A stretch of DNA of 64,000 bases from Pampus argenteus (lineage: Eukaryota > Chordata > Actinopteri > Scombriformes > Stromateidae), in the NCBI GenBank assembly GCA_036937835.1, contig CM072874.1, forward strand, positions 9,748,001 to 9,812,000, written 5' to 3'. Numbering within the stretch: the first letter of the stretch is position 1; every line of letters starts with the position of its first letter. Below are positions 59,101-61,053 of the stretch, one piece after another. A program made the translations under genes and the position numbers. The notes beneath the pieces were generated by a model. The model saw only the letters and a program-made list of their open reading frames with translations, searched no databases and had not been told where the DNA came from.

Positions 59101-61028
59101 CTTTTTAATGACAAAACCCCAGAATCTGGGTTTAGGATAAAATAGTCTAATTCGTTCCCAGACAGTATCTTGTATTTCACCATTCCAAGCTCATCCATGT
59201 CTATAGCCGACAACGTAACAATAGTCTGGCCAACAGGGAAATCCCAGCTTATCATGCCTCTGCAAGAAACCCTCTCAAAAAGAGGCTGGTTATCATTGAT
59301 ATTTATCAGACGGATGGAGACATTAACCTCATTCTCTCTTCTGTAAGGTGAACCCCAATCCGAGGCCCGCACTGCAAAAGTGTAGATATCATCTGATGAC
59401 TCAAAGTCCAGGTCTCTTGTGATCCTCACCTCCCCTGAGTCCTGGTCTATGGTAAATGGTAGAGACTGCTCACCACTGATTGTGTGAGTTACATACCCAT
59501 TCTCTCCTTTATCATCATCCAAGGCAGACACTACAAGAACAACAGTGCCTACAGGTAAACTCTCATTGATTGCAATATCATATAATGTCTTGCTGAATAC
59601 TGGGGTGTTGTCATTAGCATCCTCTATGGTAATTTGGACCCTCGCTTGCTGCTGACTAATGCTATCAACCACCATCATCTCCACAAAATCCTGTGATATC
59701 CTTGTCAACTGCCTTGTGGTCATAATAACTCCAGTCAAGGGGTTTATATCAAAGTACATTTGATCTGAGAGGTTGCTGAAGCTGTAATTGACACTCAGGG
59801 GAGCTGGGGAGATTTTCACTACCTCTACAATTGTGCCTGGGGGAGCTATTTCACTCAGATTGACTATATAAACATCTTTCTCAAAATTCGCCAATACTGG
59901 GTCTGGCTTTGTAACCAACAACTGAACAACTTGAATATTGGAAAACCTAGGAGGTATACCCCTGTCTTTAGCCTGGAAGGTTAAGTTGCAGCCATAGGGG
60001 AATTTATCCCACTCAACCAATTCTGATGTTTTAACCCTATACTCATTGCCAACTGGTGACCGGTCAACCACAAAGAGTTCTAAGGGGTCACCCTCAATGA
60101 TAGACACCCACTCTATATCTCCAGATACCCCCTCATCTTTGTCCTCCACAGTCACTTTGACGTAGACTGGGTCATTGTCCGCCAATGATGGCACCAGAGC
60201 AACTGCGCTGAGTACAGGAGCAAATTCATTAACCCGCTCCACAGCTAGGACAATCCGAGCAGTGCTGCTGATGCCATTGTTTCCGTAGAGTTTCATCCCT
60301 CTGTCAACCACCTGCACCTCCAGCTCAAATTGGTCTTGTTTATCCATCCTGGGCTGACCTGTCAGGGTGATAACCCCACTTGTTGGGTGGACAGCAAAGA
60401 GTTCGACTCTGTTCTTGAAGAAGTAGTAAAACTCTCCGTTGGAGCCGACATCAGCATCTGTGGCTGTTACACGTCCTATGCTGGCACCCAGAGGGGCACT
60501 CTCAGAAACGACAAATGAGTAGGAGGTTGGGGAGAAGAGAGGTCGGAGATCATTGGTATCCAAGACCTTAATATAAACAGTGGCTAAGGCTTCTAAGCCT
60601 CCATGGGCAGATGCCTTTATTGTCAAAGTGTAATTGTCTTGTACTTCACGATTCAATATGGGACCACTGCCTCCATTAGTACATATACGTAGGAAACAAA
60701 AGTCTCCCATTACAAAGTCCTCGGTCTGAAAGATCCCCTCACTGTCTCCAGACTCAATGGAGTATTTAATGTGTAAAGACCGAGGTGGCCCAAGAATAAT
60801 TCCCATTTTGACCTCACTTCTTAAATAAGTTCTTGCAGCAGAGTTCTCGAAGATGGAAGCATTATAAGCAGGCTGGGTGAAGAGCAGCAGGCCTTGTCCT
60901 GCCCTAGGTTCTGGCAGGAACTGGGAATGGATTGAGGGGTAACAGAGGATTGGTAAGAAACAAATAAAATGGAAAAGAAGAGAGAAGCTGGGCAGAGGAA
61001 GCATAATTCCCCAGCGATTAGGCATCAT
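10527..61028 (-). CDS. fat3: fat3, atypical protocadherin (whole gene, 50 coding exons)
   Basis: Giant single-pass cell-surface cadherin of the Fat family. In vertebrates Fat3 acts in neurite patterning, for example retinal amacrine cells, and in cell polarity. The hand-built model joins 50 exons into 14,256 nt with no frame break, encoding 4,751 residues (human FAT3 about 4,590). Order: signal peptide about 1-35; cadherin array to about 3,650; membrane-distal EGF about 3,832-3,875; laminin G about 3,885-4,075; EGFs about 4,083-4,195, the last with the calcium-binding DVDEC start; membrane helix about 4,220-4,242; cytoplasmic tail to 4,751. Assigned to Fat3 over Fat1 by LPERDRNKRGEP, INKAMPVFDKPFY, INATSPEGQ, SLDDSYVERRRA, LPLQNKRS, VGPPQV.VRP and CSVAPNLP, and by the chordc1/mtnr1b neighbours. 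Which teleost copy (fat3a or fat3b) is unresolved. Individual exons are listed below. Confidence 0.95.
11294..14324. other. fat3 intron 49 (3.0 kb)
   Basis: No coding frame, RNA gene or repeat family that I recognise. Short A-runs and T-runs only. Confidence 0.6.
14325..14363 (-). CDS. fat3: fat3 exon 49: 39-nt cassette microexon
   Basis: Residues 4484-4496, VSNMDKEQRLNSP. Acceptor TTTGTAG|TGTCAA and donor CCCCG|GTGAGT; phase 1 on both sides, so it can be skipped without a frame change. It corresponds to the VSVMDQGQNYNR insert that I remember from long vertebrate Fat3 isoforms. Likely alternatively spliced, perhaps in neurons. Intron 48 before it (192 bp) shows nothing. Confidence 0.8.
14556..14615 (-). 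CDS. fat3: fat3 exon 48: 60-nt cassette exon
   Basis: Residues 4464-4483, beginning ASIVTVIRLVNDAVDN. This is almost identical to the ASIVTVIRLVNDAVDT segment of the vertebrate Fat3 long isoform. Acceptor TTCTCAG|CTTCC, donor GTGAAG|GTATGA; phase 1 on both sides. Strong conservation of so short an exon marks it as a functional optional insert in the intracellular domain. Confidence 0.88.
15416..15505 (-). CDS. fat3: fat3 exon 47: cytoplasmic SLSS motif exon
   Basis: Residues 4434-4463, containing EEHSLSSYTSESFDDN, the equivalent of SEVQSLSSFQSDSGDDN in FAT3. Acceptor TTGTCAG|AGCTGG, donor AACG|GTAAGA; phase 1 to 1. Intron 47 (14616-15415, 800 bp) between this and exon 48 holds a short (TG/CA)-rich patch near 14,780-14,940 and nothing else noted. 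Confidence 0.9.
15506..18529. other. fat3 intron 46 (3.0 kb)
   Basis: Contains a perfect inverted repeat (listed separately, 18240-18291). No coding frame with homology and no repeat family that I recognise elsewhere. Confidence 0.6.
18240..18291. repeat. Perfect 24-bp inverted repeat with 4-nt loop
   Basis: The left arm (18240-18263) begins AACTGATAACATAAC and the right arm (18268-18291) is its exact reverse complement, separated by AACA. The stem has no mismatch. It lies in fat3 intron 46, 0.24 kb downstream of exon 46. It is AT-rich and not bounded by an obvious target-site duplication. Confidence 0.95.
18530..18785 (-). CDS. fat3: fat3 exon 46: CSVAPNLP cytoplasmic exon with charged insert
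   Basis: Residues 4349-4433. It carries RRGIAVCSVAPNLPSAS, a hallmark of Fat1/Fat3 tails (RRGVVVCSVAPNLPAVS in FAT3). This is followed by a Glu/Arg-rich stretch around EELERARVEREEEWG that has no counterpart in the human protein. Acceptor CTCTACAG|ATGAGC, donor CAGG|GTAAGA; phase 0 to 1. Intron 45 (630 bp) shows nothing. Confidence 0.9.
19416..19832 (-). CDS. fat3: fat3 exon 45: transmembrane helix and juxtamembrane tail
   Basis: Residues 4210-4348. The membrane helix GIGVLAFVIILLLILFVAF is followed by the stop-transfer FRKKIKFRK. The tail then has PSPATQAVM and VGPPQVMVRPTAHSP, matching VGPPQVPVRPMAYTP of FAT3. Acceptor GTCACAG|GCGGAG, donor AGTCAG|GTATGC; phase 0 to 0. Intron 44 (19833-20855, 1.0 kb) shows nothing recognisable. 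Confidence 0.95.
20856..21012 (-). CDS. fat3: fat3 exon 44: calcium-binding EGF repeat
   Basis: Residues 4157-4209. The EGF starts DVDECDQDECGDGG and ends YEGQFC, with the six-cysteine pattern and a CVNTFGSFYC core as in FAT3. Acceptor CTCTGCAG|ATGTGA, donor ACGCAG|GTATAA; phase 2 to 0. Intron 43 (21013-21849, 837 bp) shows nothing recognisable. Confidence 0.93.
21850..22003 (-). CDS. fat3: fat3 exon 43: EGF repeats 2 (end) and 3
   Basis: Residues 4106-4156. GFMCSCSAGFTGGRCE closes the second EGF; TSCMPNPCQNGGDCK to RGLGGLIC forms the third, the last codons being completed by exon 44. Acceptor CCAACAG|GCTTCA. The donor ACTTAT|GTAATA is unusual in lacking a final G but is required by phase and homology (GLTGVTCEEDINEC in FAT3). 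Phase 1 to 2. Confidence 0.9.
22273..22804 (-). CDS. fat3: fat3 exon 42: laminin G domain (main part) and EGF 2 start
   Basis: Residues 3929-4105. IEGGRLWFQLDCDNTLG, INDGLWHAVALEL, LLSLDDSYVERRRA and DGFQGCLGSLMLNGNELPL align with the FAT3 laminin G domain; DPCVSQPCLNGAIC opens an EGF. Between FFFGAQV and DGFQGCL there is a Gly/Pro/Arg-rich insert absent from human. Acceptor GTCCCAG|ATTGAA, donor TGGAG|GTCTGT; phase 0 to 1. Confidence 0.94.
22940..23097 (-). CDS. fat3: fat3 exon 41: start of laminin G domain
   Basis: Residues 3876-3928. GQTSLSFSGNSYIKYR and LRIRTLQRRGVIMFTR match GHTSLSFAGNSYIKYR and LRTLQSNGIIMYTR of FAT3. Acceptor TGTGTAG|GCCAAA, donor CTCAAG|GTAAAC; phase 1 to 0. Confidence 0.94.
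23225..23356 (-). CDS. fat3: fat3 exon 40: membrane-distal EGF-like repeat
   Basis: Residues 3832-3875. GGTCPTLVELCEGQSCPAD and CQCQPDRLDECAG correspond to the EGF before laminin G in FAT3. Acceptor AAACAG|GAGGGA, donor TGCAG|GTATGA; phase 1 to 1. Intron 39 (423 bp) shows nothing beyond a few CTAT units. Confidence 0.92.
23780..24342 (-). CDS. fat3: fat3 exon 39: Fat-specific membrane-proximal region
   Basis: Residues 3644-3831. RYQMNATVSDGRFAVIADV closes the last cadherin repeat. LRFSSLSPEDLLSRYLSQ, VQPVMGTSDVDLLLVMERP and TYSTERISLVSPRFSRT match the region between the cadherin array and EGF1 in FAT3. Acceptor GTCATTAG|ATACCA, donor CCCTG|GTGAGC; phase 2 to 1. Confidence 0.94.
24466..24743 (-). 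CDS. fat3: fat3 exon 38: last cadherin repeat
   Basis: Residues 3552-3643. ASDSGKPRLTSSSWVFLRV and PLEIFIVMVTDTFQGGPIG align with FAT3 AKDSGKPQQVSHTYIRV and PLEIFIVTMEDDFPGGVIG. Acceptor TCTTAG|GCTAGT, donor GGCAG|GTACTC; phase 0 to 2. Intron 37 (324 bp) shows nothing. Confidence 0.93.
25068..25265 (-). CDS. fat3: fat3 exon 37: cadherin repeat
   Basis: Residues 3486-3551. LLKLSVSDRDSSRNGPPFEF and IVSGNEGSF match FAT3 LVVTDRDSFHNGPPFSF and ILSGNEEEEF. Acceptor CTTCCAG|CTAAAC, donor ATCCAG|GTAAGG; phase 0 to 0. Confidence 0.93.
25351..25494 (-). CDS. fat3: fat3 exon 36: cadherin repeat boundary (DVNDNPP)
   Basis: Residues 3438-3485: VSRYSLSVQAFDSGSPAMSS, then TATINIDISDVNDNPPVFTP. Acceptor CATCTAG|GTATCC, donor ATACAG|GTAACA; 48 codons, phase 0 to 0. 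Near-identical to FAT3 [20 protein letters not shown]. Confidence 0.93.
25700..25837 (-). CDS. fat3: fat3 exon 35: cadherin repeat
   Basis: Residues 3392-3437: VLAEDLDSQVNGRITYSIL and FWIDPVTGLLKVNKRLDREL. Acceptor TTTTTAG|GTACTG, donor GAACTA|GTAAGG; phase 0 to 0. Intron 34 upstream is 96 bp. Confidence 0.92.
25934..26148 (-). CDS. fat3: fat3 exon 34: cadherin repeat
   Basis: Residues 3320-3391: DDLDFEVCKDYYLTIEAWDS, then LMDVNDNAPAFTQDIYNVLV. Acceptor TTTAAG|GGTCTA, donor CAAGG|GTACCA; phase 1 to 0. Confidence 0.93.
26307..26520 (-). CDS. fat3: fat3 exon 33: cadherin repeat
   Basis: Residues 3249-3319: VLDVNDNAPVFQRRDYAVTV, PEDVAVGTEVLRV and ITYHIRSGNELRKF match FAT3 [20 protein letters not shown]. 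Acceptor CCATCAG|GTTGAT, donor CTTGG|GTAAGC; phase 0 to 1. Intron 32 upstream (26521-27606, 1.1 kb) holds an A-run and no recognised element. Confidence 0.93.
27607..27785 (-). CDS. fat3: fat3 exon 32: cadherin repeat
   Basis: Residues 3189-3248: LNRTVVYSLVDSVNGFFSID and VRVQATDQAGQQGALSS. Acceptor CCTCCAG|GTCTAA, donor TCACAG|GTTGGT; phase 1 to 0. Confidence 0.93.
28006..28239 (-). CDS. fat3: fat3 exon 31: cadherin repeat
   Basis: Residues 3111-3188: AQATDGGGLFCRSDISLKVL, DVNDNAPSFSSTHY and SVYENAAPNALLTRLQ, as FAT3 ARATDGGGRFCQSDIHLIL. Acceptor CCTAAG|GTGAGT, donor ATGAAG|GTAAGC; phase 1 to 1. Confidence 0.93.
28373..28526 (-). CDS. fat3: fat3 exon 30: cadherin repeat
   Basis: Residues 3060-3110: AVYSASFPEDIPTNKGILTV and GATDADSGSSAEIQYSLFG. 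Acceptor TGCCAG|GCGGTG, donor ACACTG|GTACAT; phase 0 to 1. Intron 29 upstream (28527-29109, 583 bp) contains a (GTTTT)4 run at 28911-28929. Confidence 0.92.
29110..29306 (-). CDS. fat3: fat3 exon 29: cadherin repeat
   Basis: Residues 2994-3059: GGNPRGVFGLALVQGEWKVY, LLDREQQDWYLLNITASDGL, DANDNSPICNQ. Very close to FAT3 [20 protein letters not shown]. Acceptor TCTCCAG|GCGGAA, donor AACCAG|GTCAGA; phase 1 to 0. Intron 28 upstream (907 bp) shows nothing recognised. Confidence 0.94.
30214..30607 (-). CDS. fat3: fat3 exon 28: cadherin repeats
   Basis: Residues 2863-2993: VTYSLGPLLTYNLDL, IDSKTGWITTVSQMDHEACS, SDVNDNPPRFERELYRGAVK. Acceptor TTGCAG|GTAACC, donor CACTG|GTGAGG; phase 0 to 1. Probable right-hand end of the segment that is a single large exon in mammals. 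Confidence 0.94.
30714..30848 (-). CDS. fat3: fat3 exon 27: cadherin repeat start
   Basis: Residues 2818-2862: ILDVNDNTPVFETNTYVATV, MEGMPVGTRVIQVRALDPDW, GSNGQ. Matches FAT3 [20 protein letters not shown]. Acceptor TTTGCAG|ATCCTA, donor GGACAG|GTGGGT; phase 0 to 0. Confidence 0.92.
30931..31330. repeat. Probable degraded teleost interspersed repeat in intron 26
   Basis: It begins with GATGCTTTTATCCAAAGTGA, a string that I associate with a widespread fish repeat family (GCTTTTATCCAAAGCGACTT). The following 350 bp read like a decayed copy. The family cannot be named and the ends are approximate. Confidence 0.4.
31496..31948 (-). CDS. fat3: fat3 exon 26: cadherin repeats
   Basis: Residues 2667-2817: [59 protein letters not shown]. 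Acceptor TACCCAG|GTGGAG, donor GTTAAG|GTAAGT; 151 codons, phase 0 to 0. Matches FAT3 [21 protein letters not shown]. Confidence 0.94.
32350..32570 (-). CDS. fat3: fat3 exon 25: cadherin repeat
   Basis: Residues 2593-2666: RASFCTVRVVLADENDNAPR, AKGSLVTQIQATDADAGSNG, SLVDVLE. Acceptor TTTCAG|GACGTG, donor CTGGAG|GTCAGT; phase 1 to 0. Intron 25 downstream (401 bp) and intron 24 upstream (356 bp) show nothing. Confidence 0.93.
32927..33110 (-). CDS. fat3: fat3 exon 24: cadherin repeat
   Basis: Residues 2532-2592: VRATDEDSGLFGQITYSFIN, LDRENPLNKDMVLTIMALDG. Acceptor CCTTCAG|GTTAGA, donor TGGAG|GTAGTA; phase 0 to 1. The intron before it (92 bp) carries the abnormal GA donor of exon 23. Confidence 0.92.
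33203..33310 (-). CDS. fat3: fat3 exon 23: 36-codon exon with GA in place of GT donor
   Basis: Residues 2496-2531: [20 protein letters not shown] to FPGTRVIQ, co-linear with FAT3 [20 protein letters not shown] to GTKVIH. The acceptor GATTTAG|GTGATT has a poor pyrimidine tract. By homology and phase the exon ends at CAG, but the intron begins GAAAGT instead of GTAAGT: an otherwise perfect donor with A at position +2 (plus-strand T at 33201). Read-through gives a stop three codons later. Phase 0 to 0, so skipping would keep the frame. Confidence 0.75.
33868..34021 (-). CDS. fat3: fat3 exon 22: cadherin repeat
   Basis: Residues 2444-2495: RYSILSGNERMTFMMDPDTG, VSYQLNVSVSDGVFTNTAQ. Acceptor TTTGCAG|GTACAG, donor GCTCAG|GTGAAA; phase 2 to 0. 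Intron 22 downstream (557 bp) shows nothing recognised. Confidence 0.93.
34252..34616 (-). CDS. fat3: fat3 exon 21: cadherin repeats
   Basis: Residues 2323-2443: [59 protein letters not shown]. Almost identical to FAT3 [20 protein letters not shown]. Acceptor CTGTAG|GTGTTT, donor CTGAG|GTAAGA; phase 0 to 2. Intron 20 upstream (707 bp) shows nothing recognised. Confidence 0.95.
35324..35854 (-). CDS. fat3: fat3 exon 20: cadherin repeats (largest internal exon of the array)
   Basis: Residues 2146-2322: VNPVTGELTLKRSFEADLSN, PVTVINKAMPVFDKPFYGVT, CINATSPEGQSIIFTITDGD, DVDIVVLDVNDNPPLFQN. Acceptor ATGTAG|GTCAAT, donor TTACAG|GTATGT; 177 codons, phase 0 to 0. The INKAMPVFDKPFY and INATSPEGQ strings favour FAT3 over FAT1. 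Confidence 0.95.
35946..36119 (-). CDS. fat3: fat3 exon 19: cadherin repeat, GAG acceptor
   Basis: Residues 2088-2145: VEDVNDNAPDFVNLPYYAAV, QVEAEPGSTIFRV, LNGEVTYSLKQEHRNFQ. The acceptor reads TTTCTCGAG|GTGGAA; GAG is a rare 3' splice site triplet but is fixed here by phase and homology. Donor TTTCAG|GTGGGA; phase 0 to 0. Intron 18 upstream (504 bp) shows nothing recognised. Confidence 0.92.
36624..36974 (-). CDS. fat3: fat3 exon 18: cadherin repeat
   Basis: Residues 1971-2087: [58 protein letters not shown]. Acceptor TTCAAG|GTATGG, donor GTGCAG|GTACTT; 117 codons, phase 0 to 0. Matches FAT3 RLNEPLKYSILNPGNKFKI and [20 protein letters not shown]. Confidence 0.95.
37111..37550 (+). mobile_element. 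Tc1/mariner transposon relic (3' part) in fat3 intron 17
   Basis: The DNA follows the 3' half of fish Tc1-like transposase: AAAGATTCCTGTAACAGATG, the catalytic-end region equivalent to PQSPDLNIIE (here with stop codons and frame breaks), GAAAAACTGTGTGCAGGTGC and TGCTGTTTTAAAGGCAAAGC. It ends in a degraded terminal repeat, CACTGTACTGTA near 37,539-37,550. The 5' half and its terminal repeat are missing. Inactive; orientation is opposite to fat3. Ends are approximate. Confidence 0.85.
37606..37887 (-). CDS. fat3: fat3 exon 17: cadherin repeat
   Basis: Residues 1877-1970: VININDSPPRFSQDMYEAVL, LLPTYIGVEVLRVEAFDPD, NLNKDRYRFNVK. FAT3 has [20 protein letters not shown]. Acceptor GTCTTAG|GTGATC, donor GTGAAG|GTAAGT; 94 codons, phase 0 to 0. 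Intron 17 downstream (631 bp) contains the Tc1 relic. Confidence 0.95.
37980..38094 (-). CDS. fat3: fat3 exon 16: cadherin repeat
   Basis: Residues 1838-1876: TIASLDYETFSEFLFRVHVR, DSGQPSRSADSPAEVFIK. Matches FAT3 [20 protein letters not shown]. Acceptor ATTTCAG|AACAAT, donor ATAAAG|GTAGGT; phase 2 to 0. Flanking introns are only 91-92 bp. Confidence 0.93.
38186..38368 (-). CDS. fat3: fat3 exon 15: cadherin repeat
   Basis: Residues 1777-1837: YVGAISEAAPVNSVVLGEDG, LVIQATDNDRSHNALLVFQI. Matches FAT3 YSGSLSEAAPINSIV. Acceptor TTAACAG|ATACGT, donor ATTCG|GTAGGT; phase 2 to 2. Confidence 0.93.
38479..38600 (-). CDS. fat3: fat3 exon 14: cadherin repeat boundary (DVNDNPP)
   Basis: Residues 1737-1776: QTTSYFLVVHALSMAGVEAS, VVVQVGDVNDNPPVFQQI. 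Acceptor TTGGCAG|CAAACA, donor AATCAG|GTATCA; phase 0 to 2. Confidence 0.91.
38730..38888 (-). CDS. fat3: fat3 exon 13: cadherin repeat
   Basis: Residues 1684-1736: VMENSTIGTYVTTVSALSRS, ALIYDITRGNEDHCFFINHH, LLDFE. Acceptor TATACAG|GTAATG, donor TTTGAG|GTTCGT; 53 codons, phase 0 to 0. Confidence 0.92.
39031..39245 (-). CDS. fat3: fat3 exon 12: cadherin repeat
   Basis: Residues 1612-1683: GNTGGVFGIDNATGLISIAR, RVTDSGFPPLMATASVRISL, KFSQKEYQAE. Acceptor TCTCAG|GTAACA, donor CTGAG|GTAAAG; phase 1 to 0. Probable left-hand end of the segment that is one large exon in mammals. Confidence 0.93.
39407..39617 (-). CDS. fat3: fat3 exon 11: cadherin repeat
   Basis: Residues 1542-1611: VKDQEFPFNRDLARILVAVE, DSNDNIPYFTSTVYDAVAYE, LDKDNGINGQLTYTMEA. 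Matches FAT3 [20 protein letters not shown]. Acceptor TTCCAG|GTCAAG, donor GCAG|GTGCGG; phase 0 to 1. Confidence 0.94.
39837..40112 (-). CDS. fat3: fat3 exon 10: cadherin repeat
   Basis: Residues 1450-1541: VFIRVQDSNDNPPIFSHPAY, LDYEARTQHILTIM. Acceptor CACTCAG|GTGTTC, donor ATTATG|GTGAGG; 92 codons, phase 0 to 0. Intron 9 upstream (525 bp) shows nothing recognised. Confidence 0.94.
40638..40774 (-). CDS. fat3: fat3 exon 9: cadherin repeat, acceptor beside a (TG)n run
   Basis: Residues 1404-1449: GSFDMQFDLQVGVGTLVVAK, PLDAEVQSVYNMTIQVTDGT, NFATAQ. Matches FAT3 [20 protein letters not shown]. Acceptor GATTCCAG|GGAGCT directly follows a (TG)n run on the transcript strand. Donor GCACAG|GTACAC; phase 1 to 0. 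Confidence 0.93.
40782..40810. repeat. (CA)n microsatellite at the exon 9 acceptor
   Basis: CA repeat on the plus strand, thus a (TG)14 tract in the fat3 transcript, ending five bases before the acceptor AG of exon 9. Confidence 0.97.
40811..43471. other. fat3 intron 8 (main part, 2.7 kb)
   Basis: No coding frame with homology. It includes a short tandem GGTACCATACT duplication near 41,938-41,962 and an 11-bp inverted repeat at 42510-42536 (separate entry). Confidence 0.55.
42510..42536. repeat. 11-bp inverted repeat, 5-nt loop
   Basis: CAGGCACAAGA, loop TTGCG, TCTTGTGCCTG: perfect arms in fat3 intron 8. Confidence 0.9.
43472..43682 (-). CDS. fat3: fat3 exon 8: cadherin repeat
   Basis: Residues 1334-1403: IKAEDSGDPPLWSTVKLHVE, WIRKPVPSLLPLLFTQRHY, STPVWFNIIG. 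Matches FAT3 RLHIEWIKKPPPSPIPLTF and NTPLWFDIVG. Acceptor TCTCTTAG|ATAAAA, donor CATCG|GTAAGA; phase 0 to 1. Confidence 0.94.
44584..44649. repeat. (TA)n microsatellite
   Basis: About 33 TA units in fat3 intron 7 (43683-44775, 1.1 kb), which otherwise shows nothing recognised. Confidence 0.97.
44776..45090 (-). CDS. fat3: fat3 exon 7: cadherin repeat with LPERDRNKRGEP
   Basis: Residues 1229-1333: VTVIDGPVTTRQSTVWVIVR, ISLPERDRNKRGEPVYRVFA, VSSKKMVTAGSYDILT. FAT3 has [20 protein letters not shown], and FAT1 differs here (LPEREKPDRERN), so this exon is a strong paralog marker. Acceptor TCTAAG|GTAACA, donor CTCACT|GTAAGT; 105 codons, phase 0 to 0. Confidence 0.95.
46077..46138 (-). CDS. fat3: fat3 exon 6: 62-nt exon (TTTSRKLDREQQ)
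   Basis: Residues 1208-1228: LITTTSRKLDREQQEEHFLE, identical over most of its length to FAT1/FAT3. Acceptor ATTTTAG|GGCTGA, donor TTAGAG|GTACAG; phase 1 to 0. It is too short to stand out as an open frame and was found by homology and phase. Intron 6 downstream (45091-46076) shows nothing recognised. Confidence 0.92.
47269..47306. repeat. (CT)n microsatellite
   Basis: CT run with one interruption, in fat3 intron 5. Confidence 0.95.
48064..48316. repeat. Percomorph-type interspersed repeat
   Basis: It carries the features that I associate with a very common spiny-rayed-fish repeat: TATAGCCCAAAATCA, CAGAGGGCTTTACAATCTG, CCTCTGTCCTTAGACCCTC, AACTTTTAACAGGGAAAAAG, GAAACCTCCAGGAAGAGCCA, GAGGGATCCCTCTCCCAGGA and GACGTGCAATGGATGTCA. 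I cannot assign its class with certainty. It supports a percomorph origin for the window. Ends are approximate. Confidence 0.8.
49338..49421. repeat. Compound (TC)n(AC)n microsatellite
   Basis: About 26 TC units passing into an imperfect AC run, in fat3 intron 5. Confidence 0.96.
50908..50947. repeat. 15-bp perfect hairpin, 10-nt loop
   Basis: TCCTTTTATAACCAT (50908-50922) and its exact reverse complement ATGGTTATAAAAGGA (50933-50947), in fat3 intron 5 about 80 bp upstream (transcript sense: downstream) of exon 5. Confidence 0.93.
51031..51229 (-). CDS. fat3: fat3 exon 5: cadherin repeat
   Basis: Residues 1142-1207: VEDVNDNAPLTSDPIYHPVI, MENSPKDVSVIRIQAQDPDL, ITAGNPQNFFSINPKTG. Matches FAT3 MENSPKDVSVIQIQAEDPD. 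Acceptor TCTCAG|GTAGAG, donor AACAG|GTGAGA; phase 0 to 1. Confidence 0.95.
51560..51745. repeat. Possible LTR-like retroelement fragment in intron 4
   Basis: GGAGCACCTGTGCCTGATTA, an AATAAA hexamer near 51,652 and the general layout recall the LTRs of fish Gypsy-type retrotransposons. A 17-nt string, GAGCCAAGACGGTTCAG, recurs in intron 3 near 53,728. No coding part is present. Tentative. Confidence 0.25.
52323..52441 (-). CDS. fat3: fat3 exon 4: cadherin repeat
   Basis: Residues 1102-1141: [40 protein letters not shown]. Matches FAT3 [20 protein letters not shown]. Acceptor TCAACAG|GGGTGA, donor ATTCAG|GTATCC; phase 1 to 0. Intron 4 downstream (51230-52322) holds the LTR-like fragment only. 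Confidence 0.94.
52442..57327. other. fat3 intron 3 (4.9 kb)
   Basis: Contains short (TG)n (about 52,510), an A-run and (CA)n (52,969-53,021), a (TA)n run (separate entry) and, near 53,700-53,770, a segment sharing 17 nt with intron 4. No further coding sequence found; exons 3 and 4 join in phase. Confidence 0.55.
56116..56180. repeat. (TA)n microsatellite
   Basis: About 30 TA units with one CA interruption, in fat3 intron 3. Confidence 0.96.
57328..57529 (-). CDS. fat3: fat3 exon 3: cadherin repeat
   Basis: Residues 1035-1101: [54 protein letters not shown]. Matches FAT3 [20 protein letters not shown]. Acceptor CTTCAG|GTAGTG, donor CACAG|GTGTGA; phase 0 to 1. Confidence 0.95.
57759..57814. 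repeat. Imperfect (TG)n microsatellite beside the exon 2 donor
   Basis: TG-rich on the plus strand, so a CA-rich tract in the fat3 transcript starting 17 bases downstream of the exon 2 donor. Confidence 0.95.
57832..57966 (-). CDS. fat3: fat3 exon 2: cadherin repeat
   Basis: Residues 990-1034: [40 protein letters not shown], FVEVE. Matches FAT3 [20 protein letters not shown]. Acceptor GTACAG|ATCGAT, donor GTGGAG|GTACGT; 45 codons, phase 0 to 0. Intron 1 upstream is 95 bp. Confidence 0.95.
58062..61028 (-). CDS. fat3: fat3 exon 1 (first coding exon): signal peptide and first cadherin repeats
   Basis: Residues 1-989. Start MMPNRWGIMLPLPS at 61028; the in-frame codon before it is GTG and an in-frame TGA lies 21 nt upstream of the ATG, so translation begins here or at the next ATG (61025). 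A hydrophobic signal peptide (FSLLFHFICFLPILCY) is cleaved near residue 35. Family markers in order: NASIFENSAARTY, NREVQDNYTLTIKA, DTNDLRPLFSPTSYSF, DRGMKLYGNNGISSTA, PYGCNLTFQAKDRGIPP, DWGSPYRRENEVNVSI, LNPDSGVLSLKRSL, CKETRVAQLLAEKML. The donor follows RTFE at TTTGAG|GTAAAT, the same place as the end of the large first coding exon in mammals. Single-exon coding of 2,967 nt. Confidence 0.97.
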
Positions 61029-61051
61029 CACTATTCCATCATCCAGTCACC
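61029..61051 (-). other. fat3 5' UTR segment of coding exon 1
   Basis: A good acceptor (pyrimidine-rich TTTCTTTCTTACTCTTTCC, then AAATATAG|GGTGAC) lies at 61052-61053 on the minus strand, so an upstream non-coding exon is expected. It was not located. Confidence 0.55.
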
Positions 61052-61053
61052 CT